Below, one piece after another: positions 24,469 to 35,056 of a stretch of DNA of 64,000 nt (position 1 is its first letter; each line of letters starts with the position of its first letter). The translations under genes and the position numbers were made by a program. The stretch is from Temnothorax longispinosus (Eukaryota > Arthropoda > Insecta > Hymenoptera > Formicidae), in assembly GCF_030848805.1 (NCBI RefSeq), contig NC_092363.1, positions 5,704,001 through 5,768,000 on the forward strand, in the 5' to 3' direction. The notes under the pieces were generated by a model. That model was not told where the DNA came from, did not search any database, and worked only from the letters and a program-made list of their open reading frames with translations.

Positions 24469-27400
24469 AGCATTTTAGTCTCTTTTTTAAAAATCCCGTA
24501 TGTTTCGCGTATTTGTAATCTGTTTGTTATCTAACTTATGGTGATACATGAACAAATTTACGTCTACTTAGACGGAATTCCAAAAATAAAAGTAGCTCAG
24601 TGGTATTTCGTTTGTAATCTTTGGTATCTGATCACGCGGGAGGCATGCTACCCCTTGCAAGCCAGTACATCTACCCCTTGGTATTCGCCATCTCGATATA
24701 CGGCAGCGACGTCTGTTCCTCGAATCACGCGCGGTCCGTACAAATTCCCGAGCTACACGCAAGCTGCACGTCAGTGGCTTTCGTAAAGAAATCCGTTAAC
24801 TGGCTAAATAATTTATACGTTCTTTCGGTATAAAGGTTAATCCTCTCAAAAATCGCGTTATCCTATATACTTTGTTTCTTTAGTTTCTTACATCATTCTG
24901 TATTTTTAAATCGGCATTAATAAATGTAATTAGTTAGTACTATAAATATCAACTCATATTTTAAGTAATTTTATACTTCTGCGAGAAGAGAAAAAGTGTT
25001 CTATTATTTGTCTAGTAACTAATGGATATAATCTATGGATAACACAACTAATAACTATATCTATACTATTGTTATATTATTTAAAGCAAAAAATCTCTCA
25101 ATTAGAAAAACGTTGTTAATTTGATAATTATTAGCCTTCAGGTTATTAAAAGTTTTAAACATGCCTCAATTGTTGGCAAAGAAACGTCATATATTTTATA
25201 ATATTTGACGCACTCTTGATGAAGCGTTTCAAACAAATTCGCTGGAAATGAGCACATTAATAATATTACAAAACATATTAATGCGTGCCTTTAATATATT
25301 AACTCGTGAAACGTTTTACAACTAAACGTATTCCTGATGAGAATGACGTGCATGGAATATAGAGCGTAACAGCATTGGTTTCCCCCGTGTATTGCTCGCG
25401 TGCGGTTACACAAATATGGGCGAACGCACTCCAAATTAAGGTTTAGAGTTGGTACAAATCAGTATCGAAGTGATGGACGTGCCGAGCTGATAAATCTAAA
25501 TCCCTCGCGATTGTCTGTCAATTATTTATGATTGGCGGCAATTTGTCCAATCGAGAATAAGCTCTTTTCTACTGGATGGAGTTTACCGAATGCCATTCAA
25601 TGTTTCGGACTGTATTATCCATTTCTCTCTACCATGTTTTTCTCGTCCGTGCATAGTGCTCGGACATGTGTTTATAAAAAATCTAAAGGAAAACAATTAA
25701 ACTCATATTTCTCAAAACATCTACATTGCACCGAATAGAAATGTTATCGTGAACAAGCTACGCATTGTTGTAAAGCGTAGTTTTGATAACAAACGTTACG
25801 TTATACTGAAAATTCAATCGGGGTCACGGAATTTCCATTTAAATTGTATTTTTGCATGGGATATAAATGTGCACTGCAAACCCAATTAATTAATTCTGAC
25901 AATCAGTCCCGATCCTCTTCATCGTGAAACAACATATCAGGTGCAGCGACATATCAATAGACATTATACGTTATTGCAAAAGGTACAAAGGTAACAACGC
26001 ACCAAGGATGATAATGACGCTATTTCTAGCCATACAATACAGAAAGTTGAAACAAAACTGCTAAGCTTCTAGTACTTTAGCTCTGAAAAAGAAACTATAG
26101 ACTTTCCAGCTTCATTCCAACCAACGATAAGCAACCGCATAAAAAGCTATACTCGCGTGACACGTTTAGAATTTTTGTCTTTTATTTTTAAGCTTTCTTT
26201 AAATATCGCAACTCTGATATTGCATTCTCATTTATCCATTCTGTTATTTATTTCAATAAGTTGATAATTAATCAAATAGTAGCTGTGAGTTAACAAAACA
26301 TTTCCGATAGCTCATCGGTGAAATCGCAAGTTCATACACCGGTGCTGATTGAAATAACGTGCACCAATCGGGTCTTGAATGAAAGCGTCGCAACACGGCG
26401 TTAATTAAGCGAAACGAGAAAATTAATGATGACTAACTTTCGGCGCGTTGAATTACGCGCGCGTCCTCCCGACTTCGCCCGCGACATGTAATCATCGTGG
26501 CGATCGAGCCCTTTTTTTGTATCCGTCGAAATTTATTTGCGTGATGTTTCCCTAACAAGCCATTGCGTGACGGCTTTACAGGATTCAATAGAGGACCGGT
26601 CGAGTTTTTGTTCCTGCGTAGCGCTCATTTATGTGCGTCTCTCTTTTTCTGGTTACTTACTTAACTAAGTTTACGCAAAAAACTAACGTCGCGTGCGACT
26701 GCGGCGAGTTTTCTCGCGAACACACATATACATACGTCTATGCGACGTGGGGAAAAAGTTTGCGCACCGCAAGTAAATTAATTGCTCGTGCCGCAAAAGA
26801 TCTAATTAATTTTGTTGCAAATTATTTTAGTTTCTTCATTCATATCATATTATGGTAATACGATTAGTCATGCTCTTAAGAAGTGGAATTTTGCAGAAAA
26901 TATGAAATTATAAATTTTATTAGAAATTAAAAAATCTTTCTTTATAATATTAGTATATACATAAAATTTGTATTCTCCGCAACACAGAGAAATTAATATA
27001 TGCATATGTATTTTTTTTTTTTAAACGATTATTATTTATTTCTTATATTACACAAGAGATTTTGTCATATTAAATGATATAAATCAATCAATTTACAAAT
27101 TATCTAACGTAATATTGTTTTTTAAGCCGCATTAATTTTTGACATAATTGAGATGAATGCGGTGTTATATTTTTCATAAAATATTTACACGTTGTTAAAA
27201 AGTTATAAAGCTCTACGCGAGAGTTGTAAAAGCTACACGCAAACTTTGGCAATTGATGACTTTATCAGCACACACATAAATCAATCGAATTCACAGTTGA
27301 ACACGATTGAATTAACATCTATATTCACGATTCGATAAGATAACGCATTTCTGTAAATATTCTCTTTGAATTTTTAACCTTTGAGTTATTATGCATCGTG

Positions 27401-29030
27401 TATATTAATTGAACGAGATTGCAAGCTGCTCCGTTTTGCCAAGTAACAAATTGTCTCTCTCTTTTTTTTATTATCTGGTCGCGACACTTTGCTATGTTGC
27501 TATTCTTCCGTCCTTCTGCTATATTTCTGCTTTGTCAACTGTTTTCTCTATCTTTCTCCCGTTTACGGACCACCCACGACTTTGGCCAGCCCTTCCACTC
27601 ACGTCAGCTTAACGTCACTCATGCTCGTACGGCAGGCCCTTTTTGTCACACTCCGTTCTTCTTGCGTCTCTCCTTATTTCTCTTTACTCTTCTTTATCCT
27701 ACCGTGTACTATTTTAAAGCGCGGGTTCGAACTGACAGCTCCAGCGCTAAATATTCGCTAAACGTTTGCTGTACGTTTAACCAGCTATATTATCAGCTGT
27801 CATCTAACTAGTTATTTACGTAAGAGTGACAGATTGCTTGTTAAATTAGATAATTGAGTTAAATCATTGTCATTTTTCGTAAAAGATAAATACCTTTGTA
27901 AAATAATTATCTACATTATTATTTTACGAGTATATGAGAAACTGGAAGGCGTCTTATGAGAAAAGTTATATGAAACTTAAACTGTGCTTGTGTTAACGAT
28001 TGTTTAAACAAGTTTTGTTGTAGTTGTAGACGATAGCTGCATAAATTAATAGTAGTAAACATTGAAAACTTATATTCTCTTCTTGTCGGTAAAAATACGC
28101 GACACATTCAATAAAAAGCCATTTATAATCCGATATCAGAAAAAGATTATCTGACACAAAAAAATGCAAAGTCACACTTGTTGCTCATTTGAAGATGAAC
28201 ATAAACAATGGAGCCATTGTTACTTCATCGAGATTTTTCTCGTTTCTCTGATCAAACATTAAATAATTCTTTTACTTACATAAGTTTACTCTATAAAGTA
28301 TTTCTTACGTAACATAATAATACTCAAACTACAGAGTTAGATAGACATCACGGATAAAAACTCACCAGTCTCACGTTGACGCAGCAATTTCCACTTCGGA
28401 AGTCTAACCAAAGTCTGTCTCCCACCGCTTTTTCCGTCCGTACTCTTCGGCCTCTATAACTCTCTCGTCATGTCACGTTCTAACTGCCTTCCCGCGGTCC
28501 CCGGAGTCTACTTTACACAGATTGCACTGCACGTCACAGCTGTCCTCCCTTTCCGTCTTCCCCTTTCCCCGTACAAACTCTTTAACAGTCGGAAAATATA
28601 TCAAGGGTCCGCACGGCAGAGCGCCAGTCAAGTCAACGAGATATTAACGCTCTTTCCGTATCGCACAATCAGTGTCCGTAAATTCGAGATCGATGGATAG
28701 GATATCGTCCGTTTGGAGAACCCTCCGGGTAGACTATGAGATTTTCGCTCTAACCTCGTGATCGAGCATGTCGTTGTCACGTGGTCAAGAGGAGGAAGAA
28801 ACTGTCTGTCATGAGAGGTTTCAATTGCTTCTTCAAAGAGGTTTTCAATTTTAAAGTATAGATGTAAGAGACTCTCTCAGGAACGCCAAGAAATGGAGAT
28901 GTCTCGAGAATCCGCTCGTCTGAAAAAGTAACGTCATAGACTTATCGGTGGTTACGATAGTTCCGAATTTTTGTCTGACAAGTGATTCATCTGTACGCTC
29001 TGAAACGAGATTCCTCGAGGTCGTATCTCG

Positions 29031-29740
29031 GGATATAAGTCGCGGCACGTTCGCGAGATCGACGGACGCGAATCGTGCGGCCTCCGGTTTTTCGTCCGCG
29101 CTGCCTGCCGTCCGGTCACGTGGCGGTGAGCGCCACGTTCATTGATCGCGGGCGACCTTGGTGTTGTGTGTCGCGATGCAAGCTCTCGACGATGAGGTCA
29201 GTGCATGCATGGGCCGCCGCTGCGCGCCAGCCTGGACGAGCCGCTTGGAGGATATTCTCGCCGCGTTACCGTGGCGCGTTCGCGCCGAAAGATCGACGCA
29301 CGAGGAAGTGGGCTACGGCGAGGACGAGAAGTGATTCGTCCCGCGTGCAGATCGTAGGGTCGTTGCATTCGCGTGTGGTGCCCCGGTCGGCGGCACGAGT
29401 CGAGCCGAGACCACCCACGTCTCTCTTTGATGCCAACACGCTCGTGTTTATGCTCGGGTACGAATACGTTCTCCAGAGCTCACGAGGAGGAATACGTCCG
29501 TTCGCGAACTGTTCGCCAAACGTACTGAGGAACCCGGCGGCTGGTTCGCCGGTGACGTTATGCCTCCGCGGGTTCGATTCCCGGATGGGCATGCGCCACG
29601 TTCTGTACTTTCGGGGGGAGGTTGCCGCCGCTGCTGCTGCTGGTGCTGCTGCTGGTGGTGCTAGTGGTGCTGCTGCTTACTGCTGCTCCTGCTGCTCGTG
29701 GAGGTGCATCCACCACTGGGAGATATAGTTGCCATCGGTG
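29031..29740. other. CpG-dense block, candidate exon or regulatory island
   Basis: About 700 bp of sustained CpG-rich sequence, the largest such block in the window after 9.9-10.7 kb. A 217-codon + strand frame covers 29075-29728 and a 94-codon minus frame without ATG covers 29558-29842 (with stop). The minus frame includes a Ser/Thr run. Neither matches a family I know. A CTG-type trinucleotide run closes the block. It could be an alternative first exon or a coding exon on either strand. Confidence 0.35.
29624..29698. repeat. Imperfect CTG/GTG trinucleotide repeat
   Basis: CTG units with GGT, CTA and CTT interruptions over about 75 bp. Depending on frame and strand it reads Ala-rich, Leu-rich, Cys-rich, Gln-rich or Ser/Thr-rich, so the repeat alone says nothing about coding. 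Interrupted trinucleotide runs are common in insect coding exons but also occur outside them. Confidence 0.85.
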
Positions 29741-30261
29741 GGGTTGTTGAGGGCTATCTTCCTTTCGTTCTCTGCCTATCGCGCTCCTCTTCCTCTCGCG
29801 CCATTTCTGCGCTTGTCTCGCGCCGTTTTTGCCCTCGTCGTGTTAGCTAACAATTTCATTCTTTGTTATTTTAATTTAGTCATCAGTAATTATCTGTATA
29901 TGAATACATGCCGAGTTTAATCATAATTAGGATAAAATTTTTTTTAGGCGAACATATATTATGTATACATATATGTTAGCTTTCTTTCTCTATCTCTAAT
30001 CTTGATCGCTTGAAATTTTATTCCGTAGCGTTATAATAAAGGAACTGGTTTGTTTATTATGCTGCCATACTTATCTCATTTTTATAATTGTATATTAATC
30101 TCCATTAATGGCTCATATTGCATTCACAATTTATGTAAAATGTCTAGTTTTTGTTTCTTGTAGAATTATGTTTTGTAAGATATAATTTTTGTATGACATA
30201 TTAATATGTTTATGGCAGAGTATAAAGAAACCTTCGTGATATTGATATGACATGCATATTT

Positions 30262-30287
30262 AACTGTTCGTGATGAGACGAACAGTT
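30262..30287 (+). other. Perfect 10-bp-stem hairpin
   Basis: AACTGTTCGT, a 6-nt loop GATGAG, then ACGAACAGTT. The stem is perfect and the flanks are T- and A-rich. It could fold as RNA or act as a palindromic binding site. It is too short for a typical miRNA precursor, so no RNA gene is called. Confidence 0.5.
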
Positions 30288-32825
30288 TAAAGAATTCATG
30301 CAACGCGTCTTTTTTGAAGCAGATGTTATAAATTTGATACTCTATTTGGCCGTTTCCATGAAATGTCTATTTGTTACGAGGTAACAGTTCGTGAAGCGAA
30401 ATGGAGGGTAATTACGACTGGCGCACTTGTTGCTCTTGCTGTTGTTGCCTTTCTGCTATTATTGCTGCCGAACATATCATACGTTTAAGTATTACGCACC
30501 TTCATTATTTTAAAGAATACGAAAATTTTATTGCTACATTGCATTATACGTATATTCATTTAATATTTAAGTACTACACGTGACAATATGTAAATAATTG
30601 ATATGTTAATAAAAAGAAGTTAATCGCTGCTTAAATAATATTAAATATCAGCGAAATTCTATATTTTTTACGACAAAGTTTTCAATAATTAAATTTTCTA
30701 TAAACTTGTCGATATATCTATATATGTATAATACATATGTATAAACCTGCACCGTTGTAATTCTAGTAAAACTAGTCTCTCCGATGTGTGTCCCGCGGCT
30801 TGCGGAAATGTGCAGCATGTTATTTATTTACATATTGTTTATGTTTAAATATATCGTCTCGAGTAGAATACACAACACGTGTAGAGCAAATTGTATTAAG
30901 TTTCTGTGCTTGTTGGCATCGCGTAATTAACGTTACACGCTCTGTAATACATGTTTCATTATGCGGGCGTTGTATCGCTGTATCGTAATTAGTATAAAGC
31001 TTAAAGGCAGATATTATTCACGACACGTGATAGTTATACGCGCGATAGGATGTAGGCTTCAAAGGATAAAGCAGAGCGCATAATTGATAGCGTGTGTGAA
31101 GAAAATCGCGCGTGTATTCACCCTGAGAGACGTTTCTTGCTCCCTTTACGTTAGTGTATTGAGTCTTTCCCGATTTGTCTTTATTTTCATATTGTGTTTT
31201 TTTTAAGATTGATGATGAAATAATTCTTAATTAAAATTAAGATATCTTAATAAATATGAAATTTGTATCGATAGCCACTTCCATTAGAATACATATTCGA
31301 ACAATCAAAAGCTTATTATCCGCACGATTAAAACGCATGAAAAAAATATCCCTCTAACATTAAAGAAAAATCTTTAAAAATTATAATGAAAATATGTCTC
31401 ACTAATGAGCTACAGCATATTGCATTGCAAGAAAGATCGATTTTTAATTATTTTTGTTTGGATTATTTATATGAAATATTGTTGGCACTTATATGGTTAT
31501 GCTAATATAAATACATATCAGGTATCAGGATTGTTTTGTCCAAGTCTGTGTCGAATACACAAATAATTCTATTGTTTTATTGTAAATCTTTAAAATATCT
31601 TTTTAAACATTAATTAAACTAGGAAAAGCTTTAAAAATTGTAGGTATCCTAATTTATAATAATTTAACAGCTTCCATAAACAAACATGCGGATATACGTT
31701 GCCCTAGGAATTAACGTTAATACATCACGTTTTTGCTGCACTTTCACATCGCATAATTAACGAATTAACCTTCTCATTTAATTTCGGTAACAATGTTATA
31801 GCAAGCAACGCGAGATTTTACCTGGCTTATAACTTTCTAATGTCCTTCACCGAAATCTCAACTGAGCATAACTTGAGAAGTAGCGTACCAGCTTTCACGA
31901 TAATGGCAATCGCGTCAACTTCCGACGTACGTAGAGGTACATACATCGGCGTTTCCATTGGTCGATTGGGCATGAATTTAGACGGTGTGCCCCGAATAAC
32001 CCCGGAGATTGAGACAATATATGTTGGCTGTGCCGCTGCGGTTTGCCGTTGCAGGCGGTATGGCGCCCAGCTCCAGCGACGGCTCGGTTTGCTGCACGGC
32101 CGAGAGAACGAGAAACCCAGTTAACTCGGCAGGTTGATTACAGTGCGGCAGGTGTCACGCGCTGAACTCCACCAAGTTTCGTCTAACCGTGCGAAATATC
32201 TTGCGAATTACGAGTACGGGAGAGTTTCCGCGCGCCGCGATGCCGCGCGCAACCATCCGCCCGCTCGTTCGCCCGTTCGCTCATCTGTCGATGCCGCAGT
32301 TACTTGCACTTGCTACAGGCGTGCACTTTCTATCCTTGCAACGTCAACATAGGGTCGAAAGGGTCCGCCGCAAGTGCACTTCGCACGCGCCACAGAGCAC
32401 TGGCCCTTTTTGCCGATTGTGCTGCATTTCTCTTCGCTGGCGCTGTATCTGTATAATATGTAGCGCGATATAACGTAGTCCGACGAAGGACAAGCGCAAA
32501 TTTATATGCGGGATCAATATATATCAGTGTGTACGTGAATAACGTTAGCGATAGCAAATCAAATATCTTTTTTTTTTATTGGCGTTGTTGCGCGATAAAA
32601 ATTAATTAAAATTGGAAACGGTGGATTAGAGAGAGCTCGCTCGTCGAATGCAAATATAATGCCGCTCGCGGTTTTTTGGGTTATTAGGTCAACTCATTAT
32701 TTCTCTCAGGCCAAGGACTGAGTTGTAATAAAATGCCTCCGCGTTCCGCAAAATCGAGACCCCCGGGAGGAATTAATCTATTCCGGTGCGATCATTCAAT
32801 CTTCTCGGATTGCAGTTTTTTACAT

Positions 32826-32879
32826 TCTCTCTCTCTCTTTCTCTCTTTCTTTTTCTCTCTCTCTCTCTCTCTCTTTCTA
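32826..32879. repeat. (CT)n microsatellite, interrupted
   Basis: TCTCTC array with TTTC interruptions, about 54 bp. The Ser/Leu frame across it is an artefact. Confidence 0.9.
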
Positions 32880-33757
32880 TATGCGGCACAGTCGCACACA
32901 GAATATGCTTGGGATAAAACGAATCTGGCGAGTTCGACATTTGATTTCATCGAATGACCTACGCCGCGAATGGCTTTTCATGAAATCTACGTTCCCACAT
33001 AGCGATCAATTGATTCAAAAATAGGGTAGGTCGTCAATTCGTCGCGGCTTCCAAATCGAAGTGCGCAACGATCAGCGGTCGATTGTAATCGCGATGAATT
33101 GCCGAGGAGTTACGATGCAACGTACACCGTTACGTTCATAACGAGTGAAACTAATATCTCGAAACAGGATTTTTTGGAAAAATGGGAAACATTCAATATA
33201 GAGCAGTTCATTATTGAAAGAATCGGTTATCCCCTCAACGCGAGAATATCATGATACATAAGAGACTTTATTTGAAATATAATTTATAATTTATTGTTTA
33301 AAAAATTATGGGAAAGAGCAAAATTTTGACACGCAGTAATGTATATATATTAATAGTAATGTCAAACAATACATGATATTATTTTGTAACATGTAACCAA
33401 TTGTCATTTGTGACATTTTTAGTTCTGCGTCGCGAAATGTTTTTAAAAACATGTAGTTAAATTAATTCTGCGAATACTCTTGTTGCGATACAATGGAATA
33501 ATACAATTTTATGTAGAATATTTTTTTAGAAACAAGCTGCAGATAGCTAAAAAAACGAAGTTTTTAACTTGTTTTTATTTTATATGGCATAGCTACATAC
33601 ATGGCATAACTATCATCCAATTAAGAAATGCATATTTTTCATGTGTAAAGGGAAACGATAAAATCTCTACTATTATATAAAGGGGAAAAGTTTGTACTGT
33701 TGGTCGGAGTAATCTTAGAAACTATTGGACCGATTTTGAAAGTATTGTATATGAAGT

Positions 33758-34040
33758 AGGGGTAGAATTTTCCGGGGAGTGCTATAGGGTGTATAGTTTT
33801 TCGTTACCGATCTTCTGGAAACCGGTTTTTCTAATTTCTTCAATTTTTCGGGAAATAATTGATGGAACCTCAAAGAATTATATATGAAACAGGGGTAGAA
33901 TTTTCCGGGGAGTGCTATAAACTGTATAGTTTTTCTTTACTGATCTTTATTGGAACCGGTATCCGAAATTTTTCCAATTTTTCGGGAAATAATTGACCGA
34001 ATCTTAATAATTGTATATAAAACAGGGGTAGAATTTCCTA
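33758..34040 (+). repeat. 133-bp-period tandem repeat inside the Helitron
   Basis: AGGGGTAGAATTT starts at 33758, 33891 and 34024, exactly 133 bp apart each time. Units one and two also share TCCGGGGAGTGCTATA, a GTATAGTTTTTC block and the closing TTTTTCGGGAAATAATTGA. The third unit is truncated after about 17 bp. Similarity extends upstream of the first start to about 33726 (ACCGA..TTGAAAG..TTGTATAT). Confidence 0.8.
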
Positions 34041-34215
34041 ATAAAGGGGTTACCAATTTCTGTCTAAAAAAATCTACGTAATTGTTCTGATTTCTACAAA
34101 TTTTGAGATTTTGAGCTAAATTTTTTTTTATGGATAAAATATTATTATATTGAATTTAGCGAGAATCGGTAAAAGGGTTGCCAATTTTTATATTAAATAT
34201 TGAGAATTGAGAATT

Positions 34216-34650
34216 GTTTACCCAGGCGTTTTTTCGGGAATTTTGAGATTGCTCGTTCGCGATGTACACAGAACCTCGATTTTTTAATTAAAAAACCAAG
34301 GAATAAAATCGGTAATCGGTAAATCGGTAATCGGTAAGTGAAATATCGAGGTTCTGTAGAGGGAGTCCGGGAGACTTGACCATAGAGGAGAGTTGAACCA
34401 CTTCAAATATCTCGTTTAAATTTTGAACAAAGAGCTCAATCCGAGCACGTTAAAACACGTTTGTCTCAATCACAGTCGAAACGCACTACCAAGCGTCATA
34501 TTGTCACGTGCTCGGATTGAGCTCTTTGTTCAAAATTTAAACGAGATATTTGAAGTGGTTCAACTCTTCTCTATGGTCAAGTCTCCCGGACTCCCCCTAT
34601 ACATCGCAAACGAGCAATCTCAAAATTCCCGAAAACACGCCCGGGTAAAC
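34216..34650. repeat. Long foldback: 145-bp arms, 55-bp loop
   Basis: The left arm 34216-34450 is 235 bp, of which 90 bp is an insert; the remaining 145 bp pairs with the right arm 34506-34650, also 145 bp. I count five mismatches by eye. The outer ends read GTTTACCC..GGCG and its complement; the inner ends are GAGCACGT and ACGTGCTC. Transcription across it in either direction could form a long double-stranded RNA. Confidence 0.85.
34267..34356. mobile_element. 90-bp insert in the left foldback arm, with short TIRs
   Basis: Present only in the left arm of the foldback. It carries 12-bp inverted ends CAGAACCTCGAT (34269-34280) and ATCGAGGTTCTG (34345-34356). TA lies on both sides (34265-34266 and 34357-34358), while the uninterrupted right arm has TATA at the matching point. 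The interior repeats AATCGGTA several times (about 34307-34335). It may be a very small non-autonomous element or a local duplication. Confidence 0.55.
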
Positions 34651-35056
34651 CAAGGGATGATGTCGCTGATCGGTAAGTGAAATATTGGAAAAGCGGAATT
34701 GACTCAATAGTGTCAAACTCGAGTAGAAAAAGACCGGTTACGACATGTTTAATCCACGAAAAAATTTATGCGGTCCGATTTGAAATTAGAGGCATTTAGT
34801 TATAATTTAAATTACGAATATCAATTTCATCCGAGTGTAATAATTTGGAAAATGGATGTAATATATGTGATCATTGACAAGTAAAAAAGTTTAAAACTTA
34901 AGCATCTAGAATGTGTTATTCATGCAGGAGAATTAAACTACCGTCTTTAAATCAACCGACACACTCCTTATGTTTGTCTACAATAAGGATATTGAAACAC
35001 AAATGAAGTCGTTTCAAGAAAAACGACTCCCGGGCGAAGCCCGGGTAACCAGCTAG

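Larger units (their letters stand above)
22855..29030. other. Long non-coding stretch with pyrimidine tracts
   Basis: Contains CT-rich tracts at 23021-23057 and 24418-24468. A 180-codon + strand frame (from about 22918) runs through CT-rich sequence and is composition-driven. CpG-richer patches lie at 23060-23340 and 23880-24240. No recognised gene, no TIR element and no tRNA. Confidence 0.5.
29741..33663. other. Non-coding stretch
   Basis: AT-rich for most of its length, with a CpG-richer block at about 31960-32480 that carries overlapping short frames. There is a small hairpin at 30262-30287 and a CT tract at 32826-32879. No recognised gene. Confidence 0.5.
33664..35056 (+). mobile_element. 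Non-autonomous Helitron (1,393 bp)
   Basis: The 5' end is TCTCTACTATTATATAAAGG and the 3' end is CTAG, preceded by a perfect 7-bp-stem hairpin (CCCGGGC gaa GCCCGGG, 35029-35045) and TAACCAG. It is inserted between A (33663) and T (35057), with no target duplication and no terminal inverted repeats: exactly the Helitron pattern. It has no Rep/helicase frame, so it must have been moved in trans by an autonomous relative. Inside are a 133-bp-period tandem array (33758-34040), a long foldback (34216-34650) and a 90-bp insert in one foldback arm. The + strand frame at 34423-34680 runs through the foldback and is not a gene. Confidence 0.88.

Noticed and set aside
29500..29600. tRNA gene around the GGGTTCGATTCCCGG motif
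   Set aside because: No 7-bp acceptor stem, D arm or anticodon arm can be paired with this T-arm-like motif at the right spacing.
29624..29728. Signal peptide read from the Leu-rich frame of the trinucleotide repeat
   Set aside because: The Leu/Val run looks like a signal sequence, but the frame has no ATG after the upstream TGA at 29553-29555 and the run is a direct product of CTG/GTG repetition.
34423..34680. 85-codon frame inside the Helitron
   Set aside because: It spans the loop and right arm of the foldback; its reading frame is a by-product of the inverted repeat and shows no Rep or helicase motif.
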